This document shows positions 36,915-50,497 of a stretch of 57,500 bases of DNA, in pieces; positions within the stretch are counted from its first letter, which is position 1, and each line of letters opens with the position of its first letter. A program made the position numbers and the translations under genes. Source of the DNA: Neocallimastix lanati (nom. inval.) (Eukaryota > Neocallimastigomycota > Neocallimastigomycetes > Neocallimastigales > Neocallimastigaceae); NCBI GenBank assembly GCA_016946835.1, contig JACVTC010000003.1, forward strand, positions 1,665,001 to 1,722,500, read 5' to 3'. A model generated the notes under the pieces. The model was not told the origin of the DNA and searched no databases. It saw only the letters and a list, made by a program, of their open reading frames with translations.

Positions 36915-38016
36915 ATAAAGAGGTAAAATAGAGAAAAAAAATATTATAAATTTTGCAAAACTTAATAAGTCTATTTTTATTAAATAAATATATATATATT
37001 ATTTGTTTTATTGAAGCATAAAATAACAAAATAAAAAAAATTAAATTTTTAAAAATTGACAGTAAAAAAGCAAATATATATTAATATAATAATATTTAAA
37101 ACATATATTTCTATATAGTATATCAAAATGGTTTTTTATAATTATGTAATAATAATATGGTAATATTGTTAACAATATTTTTAATATTTAAAATACTATA
37201 TTCAGAGCATATATATTATTTTTAATATGTTTTTTTTTTAAATTATATAAATGATACATCTTAGTATATATAAAAAAATTTTTAATTTAAATTGGTTTTA
37301 ATAAAGGTTAGATCAAAATTTATGTGGAATAATTTATTATTAAACAAAATTTATACAAATGAATTAACACACTTTCACTGTATTAATATTTATTATATAT
37401 ATAAATATTTTACATATTAATAGATTATAAGTCCTTAATAAACCAAAAATTTACAATTATAAATTTTTATAAGAACATTTTGATATTAATATAAAGAAGA
37501 AATTATAAATTATCTATTTTCTATATAAACTATTAAATAGGATTACATTTTTATTTGATATTTATCTTTTCATTAAATTTATATAATTTTAACATCTAGT
37601 TTTTAAATTATTATTTAATTTTTAATTTAGAAATTCATAAAATTATGTTTAACAAGTTTCTAATTATATTTTATTTATATTCTAATTCAATAAATAAAAT
37701 TATATTTACAATAATAAATCATGAAATTTTTTCCATAAGTTTTTTTTTTTTTTTTTTTTTATGAACAATGATAATAATTTCAATTTATATTATAAAAATA
37801 ATATCATGAGTAGTAAAGATAAATTTTACATTTTTATTATTATTATTTTTTTTTTTTTTTACAAATATCATATATAATAATTTCCATAATGATATATGAA
37901 TAGTTATTATATTTTTCATAAATCTTTATTATTGCTTCTTGTATTAATATTTAATATTTTATAAATTTTATTTGTTATAAAAGTAAAAAAACAAGAATAA
38001 GATTTAATTTCTTCAA

Positions 38017-38050
<34 letters not shown>

Positions 38051-38118
38051 TATTATTTTATAAAATTTAGTGGTACAAGAATTAATATTAATTTTTATGC
38101 TTTTGTTTTTGTTTTTGT

Positions 38119-38150
<32 letters not shown>

Positions 38151-39654
38151 TGTTTTTTGTTTTTTGTTATATTTTGATTTTCTTTTTTCTTTTTTTTTTT
38201 TTTTTTTTTTATTTTTTATTAATATTAAATACTAAAAGGAATAATTATATATATAAATATATAGAAATATATTTATCTATATATAATATATATATATTTT
38301 CCAATAAAATGACTATATAAATGGAAACTTATAAAAAGTTTAAATTAGAAACATTTAAAGATAGTCTTGAAATGTTCATTAAAAACCGGCTTTGTTGCTT
38401 CATATATCACATCAATTTATTTATTTTTGTCAATGAATATAAATTATATATATTGAATGGTTTAATAATAACGACAATATAATTATAATATTAATAATTA
38501 TAATTAGTTTAAATTCATTTTAAAAATATTTATTTTTCACTAATATATATAGAATTTTAAATTAATAAAAATAAAACATATATGAAGACTTCATACATAA
38601 GTACTATACTTTATAGCTCAAACTTTAACCTTATTTAATATCTTTTTTTGTTTTAACAAGGGATAATTAATTGTTGTGTTTTAGGAAATGTAAATAAATT
38701 ATTTTAATTTATATATATTGAAGTAAATTTTCTTAAATATTAATTTTTATTTTAAATGTATAAATAGAAATATAGAATTTTAAATTATCAAATAAGTTTA
38801 ATGGATGTAATAAAAGTATTTCGTCAATGGCATTGTTTATCAATAATAAATATGTTATATATAAATTATACCATAAATATATTTATAGCTAAATTTATTG
38901 TTTGTTATAGGAAATCATAACAATAAATATAATATTTATAATTTCATATCTACTATTTAAATATATTCCAAGGCTTATTAATCATAACTATACAGCAACT
39001 GATTTAGAAGGAAAATATTAATGAAAAAATGTAAAATTATTTAAAAATAATATATTCTTTTATTGTAATACGATACTTAGGAATGGCGTGTAAAAGATAT
39101 AGAATATTTAACTGATTTTTTGGATTAATATTTTATTCTTAATTCAAAATTTTCTACATAATTAATAATCTATTATTAGATAATAATTCACTACAAAATG
39201 AACATGCAAGTAATATCGAAAATTCAAAGTAAAAAATTTTATATATAATATATAAATATTTATTTTTATATATTAGAATTAATTAAATAATTAATAAATG
39301 AAAACACTTTATTATAGATAAAAAATATATATATATATATTTTATCAAAAGAAAAAACATGAAATAAAAAACAAAAAGAACAAAATAAAAAACAAGTAAT
39401 AATTGGGTTGTCTTAATTGAAATAGTTATGAAAATTAAAATTACGTTTATTTATTATAAAATATATATATTTATATTTATATAAAAGAAGAGTATCGCTT
39501 TTCTATGGTATAAATATTTTAGTTTCATTTTGTATATTAGAAATACTCATTTTCATATTTAAAAATGAACATATATATTTTAAATTCCAGTTTTAATAAA
39601 TAAAACATATCAATACTTAATAGAAATATATGTGTAAATTTAGCTTAAAATAAA

Positions 39655-39697
<43 letters not shown>

Positions 39698-40025
39698 ATA
39701 CAAAATATTACTTTATATTATTTTAAAAAATATAAATTATTAATACATTAATAATTTTCATTAATAATCAACTATATATAAAAAAATAATTATACAATAT
39801 ATATATCAAAATATTCTGAATAATAATTAAAATACATCTTAATAAACTGAATTGAATTGAATGAATAAATCAAAAAATAGATATAACAGATTGTATATAT
39901 ATGAAGAGCTAAATTTAATTATTTTTCTCCTTTATGGTTATTTTTTTATTCTATTAAATATAAATAGAAATTCAATTCGAGCATTATTAAAATAAATTAT
40001 ATATAAGTAAAAATTAAAATTAAAA

Positions 40026-40081
<56 letters not shown>
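36752..40081. other. 3.3-kb AT-rich spacer, no gene recognised
   Basis: It contains a long A-run (about 36866-36912), (TTTTG)n near 38106-38160, another A-run (about 39659-39695) and (AAAT)n at 40022-40080. A 54-codon ATG frame from 38321 (METYKKFKLETFKDSLEMFIKN) has mixed composition, but I see no relative and no splice continuation; it may be a gene relic. Confidence 0.5.
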
Positions 40082-40084
<3 letters not shown>

Positions 40085-40675
40085 CATTGTTACTCTTTGG
40101 TCATCTAAACGAGATAGCATCATTCTTTCTACTGCATTTTCCACTTCACTTAAAGCTGTTTCAAATTTTGCATTTGATTTTTTTGATTTTAATGAATTTT
40201 TTATATTCTTATTTGAAGATTTGCTTTTTAATTTATTGAAGAAACTGAATTTTCTTTTATTAGTACTTTCATCAAAAATATATTTATTTCTAAATTCATC
40301 AGGTTTGTTTTGATATAATTTTCTTGTATTATCTTTTAATGTATACGTACTAGTTGCTTTTTTAAGTAATTTAGTATTATCATTTTTAAGATGCTAAAAA
40401 ATAAAAATCATTTAATAGTGTTTAATTATTAAACAACATATATATTTATTATTATATTTATTATTATTATCAAATATTGTTGGTGGTTGTTTTATTTATT
40501 TAATTATATTATTGTCATTAATTAATATTTAATATTTAAATTTTGTATTTTTCATAGAAAAACAAAAAAAAAAAAAAAAGAATCAAACAGATATATTTTT
40601 AATATTTATAATAATAATACACATATATATATATATATTTTAATATTTATTTTTAAAAATCTATGATAAAATTAG

Positions 40676-40706
<31 letters not shown>

Positions 40707-41410
40707 TCTTAATTACCATAGTTTCCATACTTTTAGATTCTTATAATGTGTATATATATATATTTAAAATATTTAGTTTTTTTTTTTTATATAAATTTAA
40801 TAACATTAATAATAAATATATAGATTATGGAATATTATTTAGTTTATAATAATTTATTTAATTATAAAATTTTTACTTTTATCTAACAATGTTGATTCTT
40901 CCTTTTTCTATAACATTTTATTGATATTTTCAAAAATTATGTAAAATTTATTATTATATATTAATATTATATATATATATATATATTTTTTTTAAATTTA
41001 TATTTGAAAAATTTGTATACTATAATAAAAATAAAATTACATTTGATTTTCTTAATCCCATTTTATCAATTTTTGTTCCTAATCTTGCTAATTCAAGCCG
41101 TATTTCTTGTTTTTTAGTTAATACAACTCTCTGGGTATCTCTTCCATTATCTATATTATTATTTTGATTATTTAAAACAACTTCAATTGCAGCAGACCTT
41201 TTTATATATTTATTTTAATATTTCAATTTATTAAATTTTTAAAATATATAAAATTATTTAAAATATTATAAATAAAATTTCTATGAATTTTTAGATTTTT
41301 GACATAAACCTTGGATTATCAGGTTGATGTAATAAAGTTGTAAATCCAGAAAAAGGTTTTGTTGATGGATAAATATATATATTACTTTTTTTTCTATTTG
41401 TTCCGTTCAT
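40082..41410 (-). CDS. Unrecognised basic, helical protein, 189 aa (3 exons)
   Basis: Minus-strand exons are 41410-41310, 41197-41041 and 40393-40082, joined in phase (570 nt including stop). The N-terminus reads MNGTNRKKSNIYIYPSTKPF. Exon 2 contains a predicted amphipathic helix (TKKQEIRLELARLGTKIDKM). Exon 3 is Lys/Ser-rich and ends with a second helix (FETALSEVENAVERMMLSRL) and DDQRVTM. There is no signal peptide, membrane segment or known motif. The mixed codon content and three consistent splice junctions argue for a real gene. The second intron (648 nt) is long for this locus. An extra 23-nt exon candidate at about 40709-40731 does not keep phase, so I left it out. Function unknown; a coiled-coil subunit of some complex is the best guess. 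Confidence 0.7.
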
Positions 41411-42658
41411 TCTTTTTTTTCTTTTATCTCTGTACTTATTCCATTGAAGTGGTAAAACTTATTTTTAAAATTTTTTTTTTTTTATTTTATTTTATTTTAT
41501 TTATTTATCTTTATATTTATCATATAAATTAAACTTCATAAATTTAAATTTAATGAATAATTGAATATAAAAATTCCTGTTATTAATGAATAAAAAATAA
41601 ACTCTAATTAATATAAATATATAATTTTTTAAAATAATAAAAACTATTATAATAATAAATAATAAGCATGAAAAATTAATATGAAAATTTTATATTTTAC
41701 TTTTATTTTTATTTGTTATTTATATATATATAAATATTAAAAGAATAATAATTTTATCGAAGATTACATAAAACTATAAATCCAATATTAAACATAAATA
41801 TATATATTATTAATTTATTTATTTATATTTTATCATATGTTGCTAATTATATATTTTATATTTTTTAATTTTCGAAGATAAAAAAAATAAAACAATAATT
41901 AAAATGTATTATTTTTTCAAAGTTTAATTTAATATATGTATATTTAATATAATAATATAATATAATATAATATAAACTATAATTATTAATTGAAATTCAT
42001 TGAAAAATGTCATTTCATTTATGAAGAGTGGATTTAAAAAATTGGAGATAACAAATTAGCAATACATAATTATTTAATTTTTTTTTTTTAAAAAAAATAA
42101 TAATAGTGATTAATAATAATATTATATATATATATATATAAAAAGGATAAAGTTAACAATTTACAAAAGTTTTAAACAATAAAAATAAAAGAATAAGAAA
42201 TAATCTTGACTTGTGATTAAATATTTTTTTTAAAAGAATTTTTTGGGATATATAATTTTTTTAGTTTTTGTAAAGGGTTACAATATATATTATTACTATT
42301 ACTAACTTTTTTTTTTTTTTTGTTTTTTATTTGTTTGTTTGTTTGTTTAATTTCATTATGTTTAATAATAAGTTGGGGAAAAAAAAAGAAAGTTTGAATA
42401 TGAAAAATATTCAATGAAATAAAAAAAGTTAGAATATGAAAAACATTCAATAAAATGTTTTTTTTTTTTTAATTTTCAGAGCAATTATAAAAAAAATTTT
42501 ATTAAAAATAAAAAATATATATAATTTTTATTTTTATTTTTATTTTATTTTTGCCATATATATCTTATAAGTAATAAAATAATAAATAAAAAGAAAAAGA
42601 AAAGTGATTTTTTATGATAATTATTACTTGAATTACATAAATTTAATATTTTATATTA

Positions 42659-42701
<43 letters not shown>

Positions 42702-42975
42702 TTCGTTTTTCTTTGATATGAAAATATTAAATTTATATATTAAAATTTACTTTAACATAGCATAATATAATTTTTTTTTTAAAAAAAGAATTAATTTTTG
42801 TATGTTTAATTAAATATTCTTTAATCAATAAAACTAAATAAATTATGCTTATATTACAATTTAATAAAATATAATTCTACATACTAAAATGTATTGTATT
42901 TAATTAAAATAATATATTATATAATTAAATTTTTTATTTATCTATTTATATAAATATAACAAACTATTTATTTAA
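41411..42975. other. AT-rich spacer
   Basis: No gene is supported. Homopolymer T-runs (for example about 42661-42696) and TA repeats dominate. The small minus-strand frame at 42217-42450 contains repeated FHI(L/Q)TFF words from a short local duplication and is not convincing as a gene. Confidence 0.5.
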
Positions 42976-43420
42976 TTTTTTTTTTTTTTTAAGACTAACT
43001 AGGATTGATGAAAGGATAAATCCAATCTCTCCCTTAAACGTATCAAACTCTTATTGATTTCTTTGTCATTTCTTTTCAGCGTCTACGCAGACCTCTCTCT
43101 AAGTATGGCTAATATGAAGATATTCCCTATACATTACTTTATAAGACGGACTTTTTCCAGTGATATCTTGAACTATCATCAAGGGAGGAACAACTACACT
43201 AATCCTTTCATGGTCAAGTGCTCCCTGCACTAACAATTATAGAGTCTAGCAACAGGAAATCTAACCTTGGCAAACGAATACCAACTACATTTATAGGGAA
43301 ATGCACCCTGGGAGGATGAAAATATCAAAATACAAATTCAAGAGGAAGTCATAGGATCAATCTAGAAATCTTATGTGTGATAGTCCTGAGTACTAACCAC
43401 TAGAATGAAAACTAGAAAGA
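42976..43420 (-). mobile_element. SINE-like element with tRNA-like head and poly-A tail
   Basis: About 440 bp of visibly higher G+C with no frame open throughout. On the minus strand the 5' end carries a tRNA-like promoter. An A-box-like CATTCTAGTGG lies at 43407-43397, continuing TTAGTACTC as in tRNA-His/Glu D-arms. A weaker B-box-like AGATTGATCC starts 44 nt downstream (43363-43354), the same distance as in a tRNA. The element ends on the minus strand in a run of 15 A (plus-strand T-run 42976-42990), as expected of a retroposed SINE. The B box is degraded and I could not find clear target-site duplications. A pol III non-coding RNA gene or a relic of another transposon are alternatives. Confidence 0.45.
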
Positions 43421-43584
43421 CTTTACTTATAATGAAAAAGGAAATTACATTCAAATTCAATAATACTATAAATTATTACTATTATTTATTTTAATTAAAT
43501 TCAATAATAACATAAATAATAACTAAATCAATAATACTATAAATTATTATTATTATTAAATAATATTTTTATATAAAAAAAAAA

Positions 43585-44890
43585 AAAAAGCAAAAAAGAA
43601 GCATAGTGGATATAAAGAATTTGAAGAATATAAAGATGATAATAATGTTTTGTTTTATATATTAGATAATATAACTACTTTTATATAGTTAACATATCCT
43701 GATATTAATCATTTAAATTTCAATCAGGAAATCATCCTTTTATATTGCGATGCAATGAGTTCTTTGGTTCACTAAAACATCTGGTCAATCGTGAGGGAAT
43801 TGATATAACAATGCCAGATAAGGATGGGAAGACAACAATCATGAATATTATAAGTAAAAGAAGTGATGAAGAGATCTGCTATTTTGGATTAGTGACCCGC
43901 TTGCTGAATGAATATATTCTCAATTGTATTAGTGATCATGGTGATTCTTTGGTATACAAGGCATTTGTATTAAAAGAATGATCATGTCATGGGCTAATGT
44001 TTCTTTCACCAATATCATGATCAACTTAGTGTAAGGCAGGAGCCAATTTTAATATTGTGGTAAATGAAGAAGGAAATATTACATATACTCATTTCTCATG
44101 ACTATTATACTTTAAATATTGTGGTATATTATACCGAAAATTAAGATTTTAGAAAGAAAATTATACATAGAGAAAATGTTACACCTATATTTTTGATACT
44201 TAGTGGAGCTTAAATATAAGGAAAATTAGTTGTTGATAATTGTCCTACCTTCGATTATAAATATAAAGATCAGATTAATCAAAATACTTTAAAACTTGTT
44301 TCTATTCAGCATCCATCAATTATGGAGAATATAATTAAATCGGATTATCAGTCGATCAGCTATATTAATATTCAATAGAAGAATGCTTTAATTATTGCTT
44401 TAATAGTGAAAAATTATAGTTAGTATTCTTAGTGATAATGTTATACAAATTAATCAGAAGGATGATACTGCCAATACCGGCTGTTCATTATACTATTTTA
44501 AACAGAAATGAACCAATGATTCATAAATTAGTAACAACAGGTGTTGATCCTCATATCAAAAGCTTTGAAGATTAATCCACTATAGCGCTTGCTGAATGTT
44601 CTAGTGATGAAATAATTATGAAGGCCATCAACAATCAATTGAACAAATCCAATCTGAAAAACGCTATAGATTTTATGACTATCCTAACATTAAGTAGTTA
44701 GGAATATTTATATATTAGAATCATCTGTTTATATATTGAAATGGATAAGGAAAGCCAAAATGAAATGAAATGTAAATATAATAACTAGTTTAATACATTA
44801 AAGAAATAATAATACCAAGGAAGTAATCCTCCTATTCAATTAAGAAAACTTTATATCATACTAATTAATGAATACTTAATTTTTAGCCCT
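43585..44890 (+). pseudogene. Decayed ankyrin-repeat gene
   Basis: The region has higher G+C than its flanks and reads as fragments of ankyrin-like protein broken by many stops and frame changes. The longest piece (43722-43980) contains HPFILRCNEFFG, GIDITMPDKDGKTTIMNII and ISDHGDSLVYKAF. Later pieces include GANFNIVVNEEGNITYTHF (about 44038-44095), then PVHYTILNRNEPMIHKLV plus TTGVDPHIKSFED (about 44480-44574) and SSDEIIMKAINNQLNKSNLK (about 44605-44665). In-frame TAG/TAA codons separate them. It resembles in style, but is not a close copy of, the intact gene at 672-3572. It lies beside the SINE-like element. Programmed frameshifting is very unlikely given the number of breaks. Confidence 0.7.
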
Positions 44891-45572
44891 ATTTAATTTT
44901 AATTTTAATTTCTTTTTTTATTATGTAAAAGTATTGTTAACATATTTATAATAACTTAATAACAATTAATTACCGTCATTAATAATAAATCATAATAAAT
45001 TTAATAATATATTAATAAAAATATATATATATATATATATATATTTTAAAACTAATAATATATATCAAATTTATTTATTAATTATTATTATTATTATTTT
45101 ATATACATATACTTAAAACTTTATATTATTTTTTTATTATTTGTAAAGATAAAAAAAAAAGTTCTTTTAAATAACTATATAAATAACAATAACAAAAAAT
45201 TTAAGTTAAAATAATTAGATATGTTCGATAATATTTAATAAATATAGTTTTATTTAATAAATATCAAATAATATTGTATATTGCATTAACATCCAACAAT
45301 ACAAAAATTATTTAGAATGTTTATTAATTCATTTAAACCAGCTTTAATGAAAATTTTTATTATTATTTTTTTATTAGCTAATATATATATGAATTTGATA
45401 TTCTATTAATTTATTTTATTAATTAATAGTTTATCTCTTTATAATATTTTAAATATTTTTTATCTATTTATTTATTAATATTAATATTATTACTATTACT
45501 ATTATTTTATTACATTTTATTTTATTTTAAAAATATTATTTTATGTATTTTTTATCATTCATTTAATATTAT

Positions 45573-46504
45573 TTATAAATCTTTTTTTGATTCATTTTCA
45601 TTTTCATTTTTTTCAGTAGAAGTTTCATTATTATAAGTTTTACCATTTTCATTTATTTGTTCAACATTATTTGGTTTTGAATTATTTAATTTTGAAAATT
45701 CTAATTTTTTAGTTTCATAAAGTTGTTCGAATTCATTACTTGGTACTTTAACCACAGCAATAATTCCTAATAAAATAATTAATGCTGCGCAAACTCTACA
45801 AATGATAATTGGGGTGTAGTTTTTAGTTAAATTTAAAGCAAATTCATTTCCCCAAATTAAATGGAATACCCAATAAACCCAAGCAAGAAGACTAACCATT
45901 GTGAAATATAATACATAATTACTGATTTTAAGAACAATAGGTTTTAAATTTTCTTTCCAACGAAGGAAAAGAAGTAGGCAAGAAGAAAATAATGGAATTA
46001 ATTCAAAAACAGTTATATAACATATTTTGTATATTATAAAATTATAGTCGGGTGAGCGAATGAAACTAATAAACATTAAAAGTATTGTAAAATGATATAC
46101 AAGAACAGATAAGAGTATTAAAGTAAATGCTTCGTCAATTCTATATTTAATAAAATTCTTATCTTTTGGATTAATTTCTCTTGTAATAGCATTAATAGAT
46201 CTATATATATATATATATATATTAATAGACATAATTAATACATAATTAATAATATTATGAATTTATTAAAAAATAATTTTATAATTATGCCCATGTTACA
46301 TAATATTTTAATTATATATATATAAAATAAAATAAAAATAAATTACCTTGCACATAACCATAAAGATACTGTAGTAGTTGTAATGGAAATAAAAATATAA
46401 TCAATTCGAATGCTCAGGATTTTTGAAAATATGAAAATCATAAACATACTATTTATGAATCTAAATGCTTTATTAATATTTTCTCTTGAAAGTATGCTAA
46501 TCAT
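45573..46504 (-). CDS. Polytopic membrane protein of unknown family, 261 aa (2 exons)
   Basis: Minus-strand exons are 46504-46347 and 46200-45573; the junction completes an Arg codon (LCA-R-SINAITREI). The start MISILSREN is the first ATG after an in-frame stop. About six hydrophobic segments can be seen: FMIFIFSKIL, IDYIFISITTTTVSLWLC, AFTLILLSVLVYHFTILLMF, ICYITVFELIPLFSSCLLLF, YVLYFTMVSLLAWVYWVFHL and IIICRVCAALIILLGIIAVV. The C-terminal 60 residues are hydrophilic, Asn/Glu-rich and probably cytosolic. An Asn-Leu-Thr sequon precedes the last segment. The layout recalls small seven-helix families such as THH1/TOM1-like proteins, but I see no diagnostic motif and do not assign one. The ORF start further downstream at 46232 is an artefact of reading through the intron. 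Confidence 0.75.
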
Positions 46505-47005
46505 TTTTTTTATGGTTTTTGCTTTTTATATATATATATATAATTAATATTTATTTTGATTAAACTTTACTTTATTCTTTTTATGAAAAGTACGTAATTA
46601 TTAAAAAATATTTATTTAATATCCAGGGAAAACATTGACAATATATAAATAACATATATGATATTAAATATATATATAAATATAAAATGAATAAATGGTT
46701 TGTATTTTAAAGATCATTTCTAACTTATAATTAAATAATTATAATTTATTATATAATTATTTATACTATAAAATTTATACTCTCATTTTAATATATAGTA
46801 TTTATTTCATTTTTTTTGTAGTTAGGAATTTATTTCATTAGCATTTTTAAATATTATGTTTATATGTTTCTTACATTTAATTATCGATTTCTAATTTTTA
46901 TTTTATTTTTTTTTATAATAAAAATATTAAAATATATCATATTAATTTATTAATATATTCATAATTTTAATTTAAAAATAAATTTAAAAATGAAGTATAT
47001 TCATA

Positions 47006-47104
<99 letters not shown>

Positions 47105-47106
47105 AT
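47006..47106. repeat. (AAAT)n microsatellite
   Basis: About 25 copies of the tetranucleotide, nearly uninterrupted (one substitution, AGAT, near the end). The surrounding spacer 46505-47489 shows no gene. Confidence 0.9.
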
Positions 47107-47489
47107 AGATAAATAAATTATTAATATTTTGTTAATTTTGTTTACTAATAGATTTTACTATTAAATAAAAAACTACATAATATATTAAATAAAAAATATA
47201 AAATATATTATCAAATTATAAATCTTTTGAAAACTTTTACAATATTAATAAATTATAAATATTTTAGTAAATTTAAAGCATATGATTTTATTTTTTCATA
47301 ATAATATTAGTAAAGAATTTTAAATATACCTCAAAACTTTTAATTAAATGTTTAAAATTTTATTATGTTAACAATATATATATATATATATAATGAATAT
47401 AATGGTATTTATTTTATATGTAAAAAAATTTAATTCTTTATTATTAAAAATATTGATATTTTATTTATATAAATATATTTAAAATGGGA

Positions 47490-47764
47490 GGGTTGCTTTC
47501 GTAACGTGGCTTTATACGAAATGCAGTGTACTTTAATAAACCGTTTGTGACTGAAATTATATTTGATAAATTAATAATAATTTTTAAAATTTTAATAAAT
47601 AAATTAATATTGAATAATATTTAAATTTAAAGATATATTTTAATATTAAATATTTTTGTTAAAATAATAATAAAATAATATTTAATTTTAAAGATATTTT
47701 TTAATATGGGCGTTAAATTACTAATCATTTTTTAATTTAAAAGCCACGTTCCGAAATGCAACAC
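47490..47764. mobile_element. MITE-like element with terminal inverted repeats
   Basis: The two ends are inverted repeats. The left end (about 47490-47514) contains GTTGCTTTCGTAACGTGGC. The right end (about 47739-47764), read on the minus strand, contains GTTGCATTTCGGAACGTGGC. They agree over about 23 bp with one gap and one mismatch, and both continue CTTT. Between them is about 225 bp of AT-rich DNA without coding capacity, including a diverged direct repeat (aatatttaa...aaagatat...ttttaatat near 47611 and 47670). The left end also has a subterminal inverted pair TTTCGTA/TACGAAA. No clear target-site duplication is visible, so the superfamily is open. Confidence 0.65.
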
Positions 47765-49625
47765 ATTCATAATAATATCATTAAGAATTATTTTAAATTA
47801 TTTCTATTTTTAATTAAAATTGTATTTATATTGTTTTGAAATGATTTTGATATTAGATCTATGGAAAAATTTTATATAAAAAATTTGATAAATTTTTATA
47901 GAGGATCTAATAATGTGGTTAATATTTTTAATTATCTTAATAAACTTTATAAACTTTTTTTTAAAACATAGGTATGTTAAATTTGAAAATTTCTATAAAT
48001 ATAATATTTATAATTATAAAAGAAAAAAAAAATTAAATATTCAATATTATATTTTATTATAATAAAATACTATTTCTAAGATTTTTTTTTTTTGTATGGA
48101 ATTATAGAATACTGATAATAATATATTAATAAATTTAAATTTTGAAAAAAATTTTTTTATTATATCATTTTTAAAATATTTATATGTTTGTAGTAACTCA
48201 TACATATTGTATATTACACGTCTTGGAGTTGTTCACATAGTATATATATGGTCTTGGTCATATAGTCAGGTAAATATAAAGTCCAAAAAAAAATCATGGT
48301 TAAATTTTTATAATTAAATATATTGATAATTAAAATTTTAAAATTTATATTAATCTACCTAAAATTTAATAGATTTTTCTTTTTATGAAATTATTGATTT
48401 AACCTCAGAATTACAAATTTATATCATTATATAATTATTAATTATAATTATTATATTTTTATATTGTAATCAATAATATGATTATATTTATTTATTTTTT
48501 TTATAATTCATCAATATTTTTAATCATAATTATTATTTTTTTAATTTTTATACAAAAATTTTAAAATTTTATTCATATTTATTGATTTATATTGTTACTT
48601 CTTTTTGATTTATGTGTTACATGTTCATTTAATTTATTGAACTATGAAATTAAAAAGAAAAATAAAAAGAAATTACAATTTTTTTAATAAGAAATTGTTT
48701 AAAAATTGTAAATATATAATGAAATATTATTTTAATTAATATAATAAATAAAAATGTTAATCAATTAAAAAATTAAAAATGATATTATAATATTTAAATA
48801 ATAATAATAAAAAAAAATAGTACAAAATTATCAATTTTTTTTTTAAAAAAGTTTATTTGATAAAAAACAATTGAAATACTAAAAATACTAACAATTAAAA
48901 ATAACTTTAATATTAAATTGTAGTTTTAAAAATAAGTATTAATAAATTAAAATGATTATGCTTAAAATTGTATTATTATTTATAAAAATTAAGAATAAGT
49001 TCAAGAGGATGTTTAAGAAAACAAAGAAGGTAGTTACTTAGTGTATTAGAGTTAATATTATAATTTTAATATTTTAATATAAATATATCATTCCTATTGT
49101 AATAAGTTGTATCCATAATACCATTTTAATTATTAATATATATAGAATGAAAAAGGGAATAGGAAGAAATGTGATGAAAATATTTTTATATCATAAATTA
49201 TAATATTTTATAGAAAAAGAAATAGATGTTAAAAAAAATAATATATATATAAATAATACCAAATTTTAATATATTTATGTAATAATTAATATAATTTACA
49301 ATAAAAATATCCAAATTATGAAATGAAAGAATTAATGTGTTTTTTTCTTTTAACACAATCATGTTTATATATATATATCATAAAATTATAGTTGAAAAAT
49401 ACCATGTTTTTTACAAAGTATCTTTTTTTAAAAACAAGCAACCAATATATATATATGAATTATTGTAGCTATTACTAAAAAATTAAATAAATGAAACTTA
49501 CAAAAAGACTTTTATATTTTTTTTTATATATTTATATTATTATATTGAAAGTATTTGGAATCTTTTATATATTCATATTATAAAAAATTATGTAAAAGAT
49601 TGGTATATATTGAAAAGTGTAAAAT

Positions 49626-49661
<36 letters not shown>

Positions 49662-50497
49662 CATTCATTAAACATTTGTTTTTTAATATGATGTTTATAT
49701 AATTAAAATTTTTATTTTAATATTTTTAATATTTGAAGAATAAAAATTTTTTTTTTCAGAAAAAGAAAAGTTAATGAAAAATTTTTAATATATAAAAATA
49801 AATGAATAAAATTAAATTTAAATAAATTATATGAATATACTCAATATTTGGAAAGCTTAATTTATAAAATTTTTTTTTTTTTAAAAAAAAAAAGCATTGT
49901 ACAAAATTTACTTAGCATTTTTATATATTAGTAAAATTTGTATTTTACATAGAGAAAATATAATACTTTTTAATAAATACCATTTAACTAATAGATAAAA
50001 TCTAAGAAGTTAAAAAAATATTTTCATTTGAAATATAAATTTATTATCATTATATTCCATTATTTAATAAATATACTAATTTTAAATATATTATTATTCC
50101 ATTAAGATAAAATAATAATAATTATAATAATAAAATATTGTAGTTAATTCGAGATTGGTTTATAACTAAAATTTCAATATTATTGACAATTTTTTTTTTT
50201 TTATTCATAAAATGTTACTTTAATTTTTTTTTTCTTTTATAAACATAAAAACAAGAAACATTAGTAATTTTTATTTATTTTCTAAAAATTATATAATAAA
50301 TATAAAATTTAAGACAAAAAAATTCAATTTAAAACCTCGAAACCTCATCGATATAATAAGTTAACCACTAATAATAATTATATCTATTATCTAATATATC
50401 TTTAAATATTTATATCAATGAATTCATTGAATTATACATAAAATATTTTAATATAAAAATTTAAAAAAATCAAATTAAAGTATATTACATTAATACA
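47765..50497. other. 2.7-kb AT-rich spacer upstream of FANCD2
   Basis: No open frame or RNA gene is supported. T-runs occur near 49629-49657. A slightly more complex patch at about 48188-48290 (acacgtcttggagttgttcac) has no open frame or stem that I can defend. Confidence 0.5.

Noticed and set aside
38321-38485. 54-codon frame METYKKFKLETF...
   Set aside because: Short, isolated, with no recognisable relative or splice continuation; kept only as a note in the spacer entry.
40700-40735. Possible microexon (SKSMETM) in the unrecognised three-exon gene
   Set aside because: The available acceptor gives 23 nt and breaks the phase of the well-supported last exon; skipping it keeps phase.
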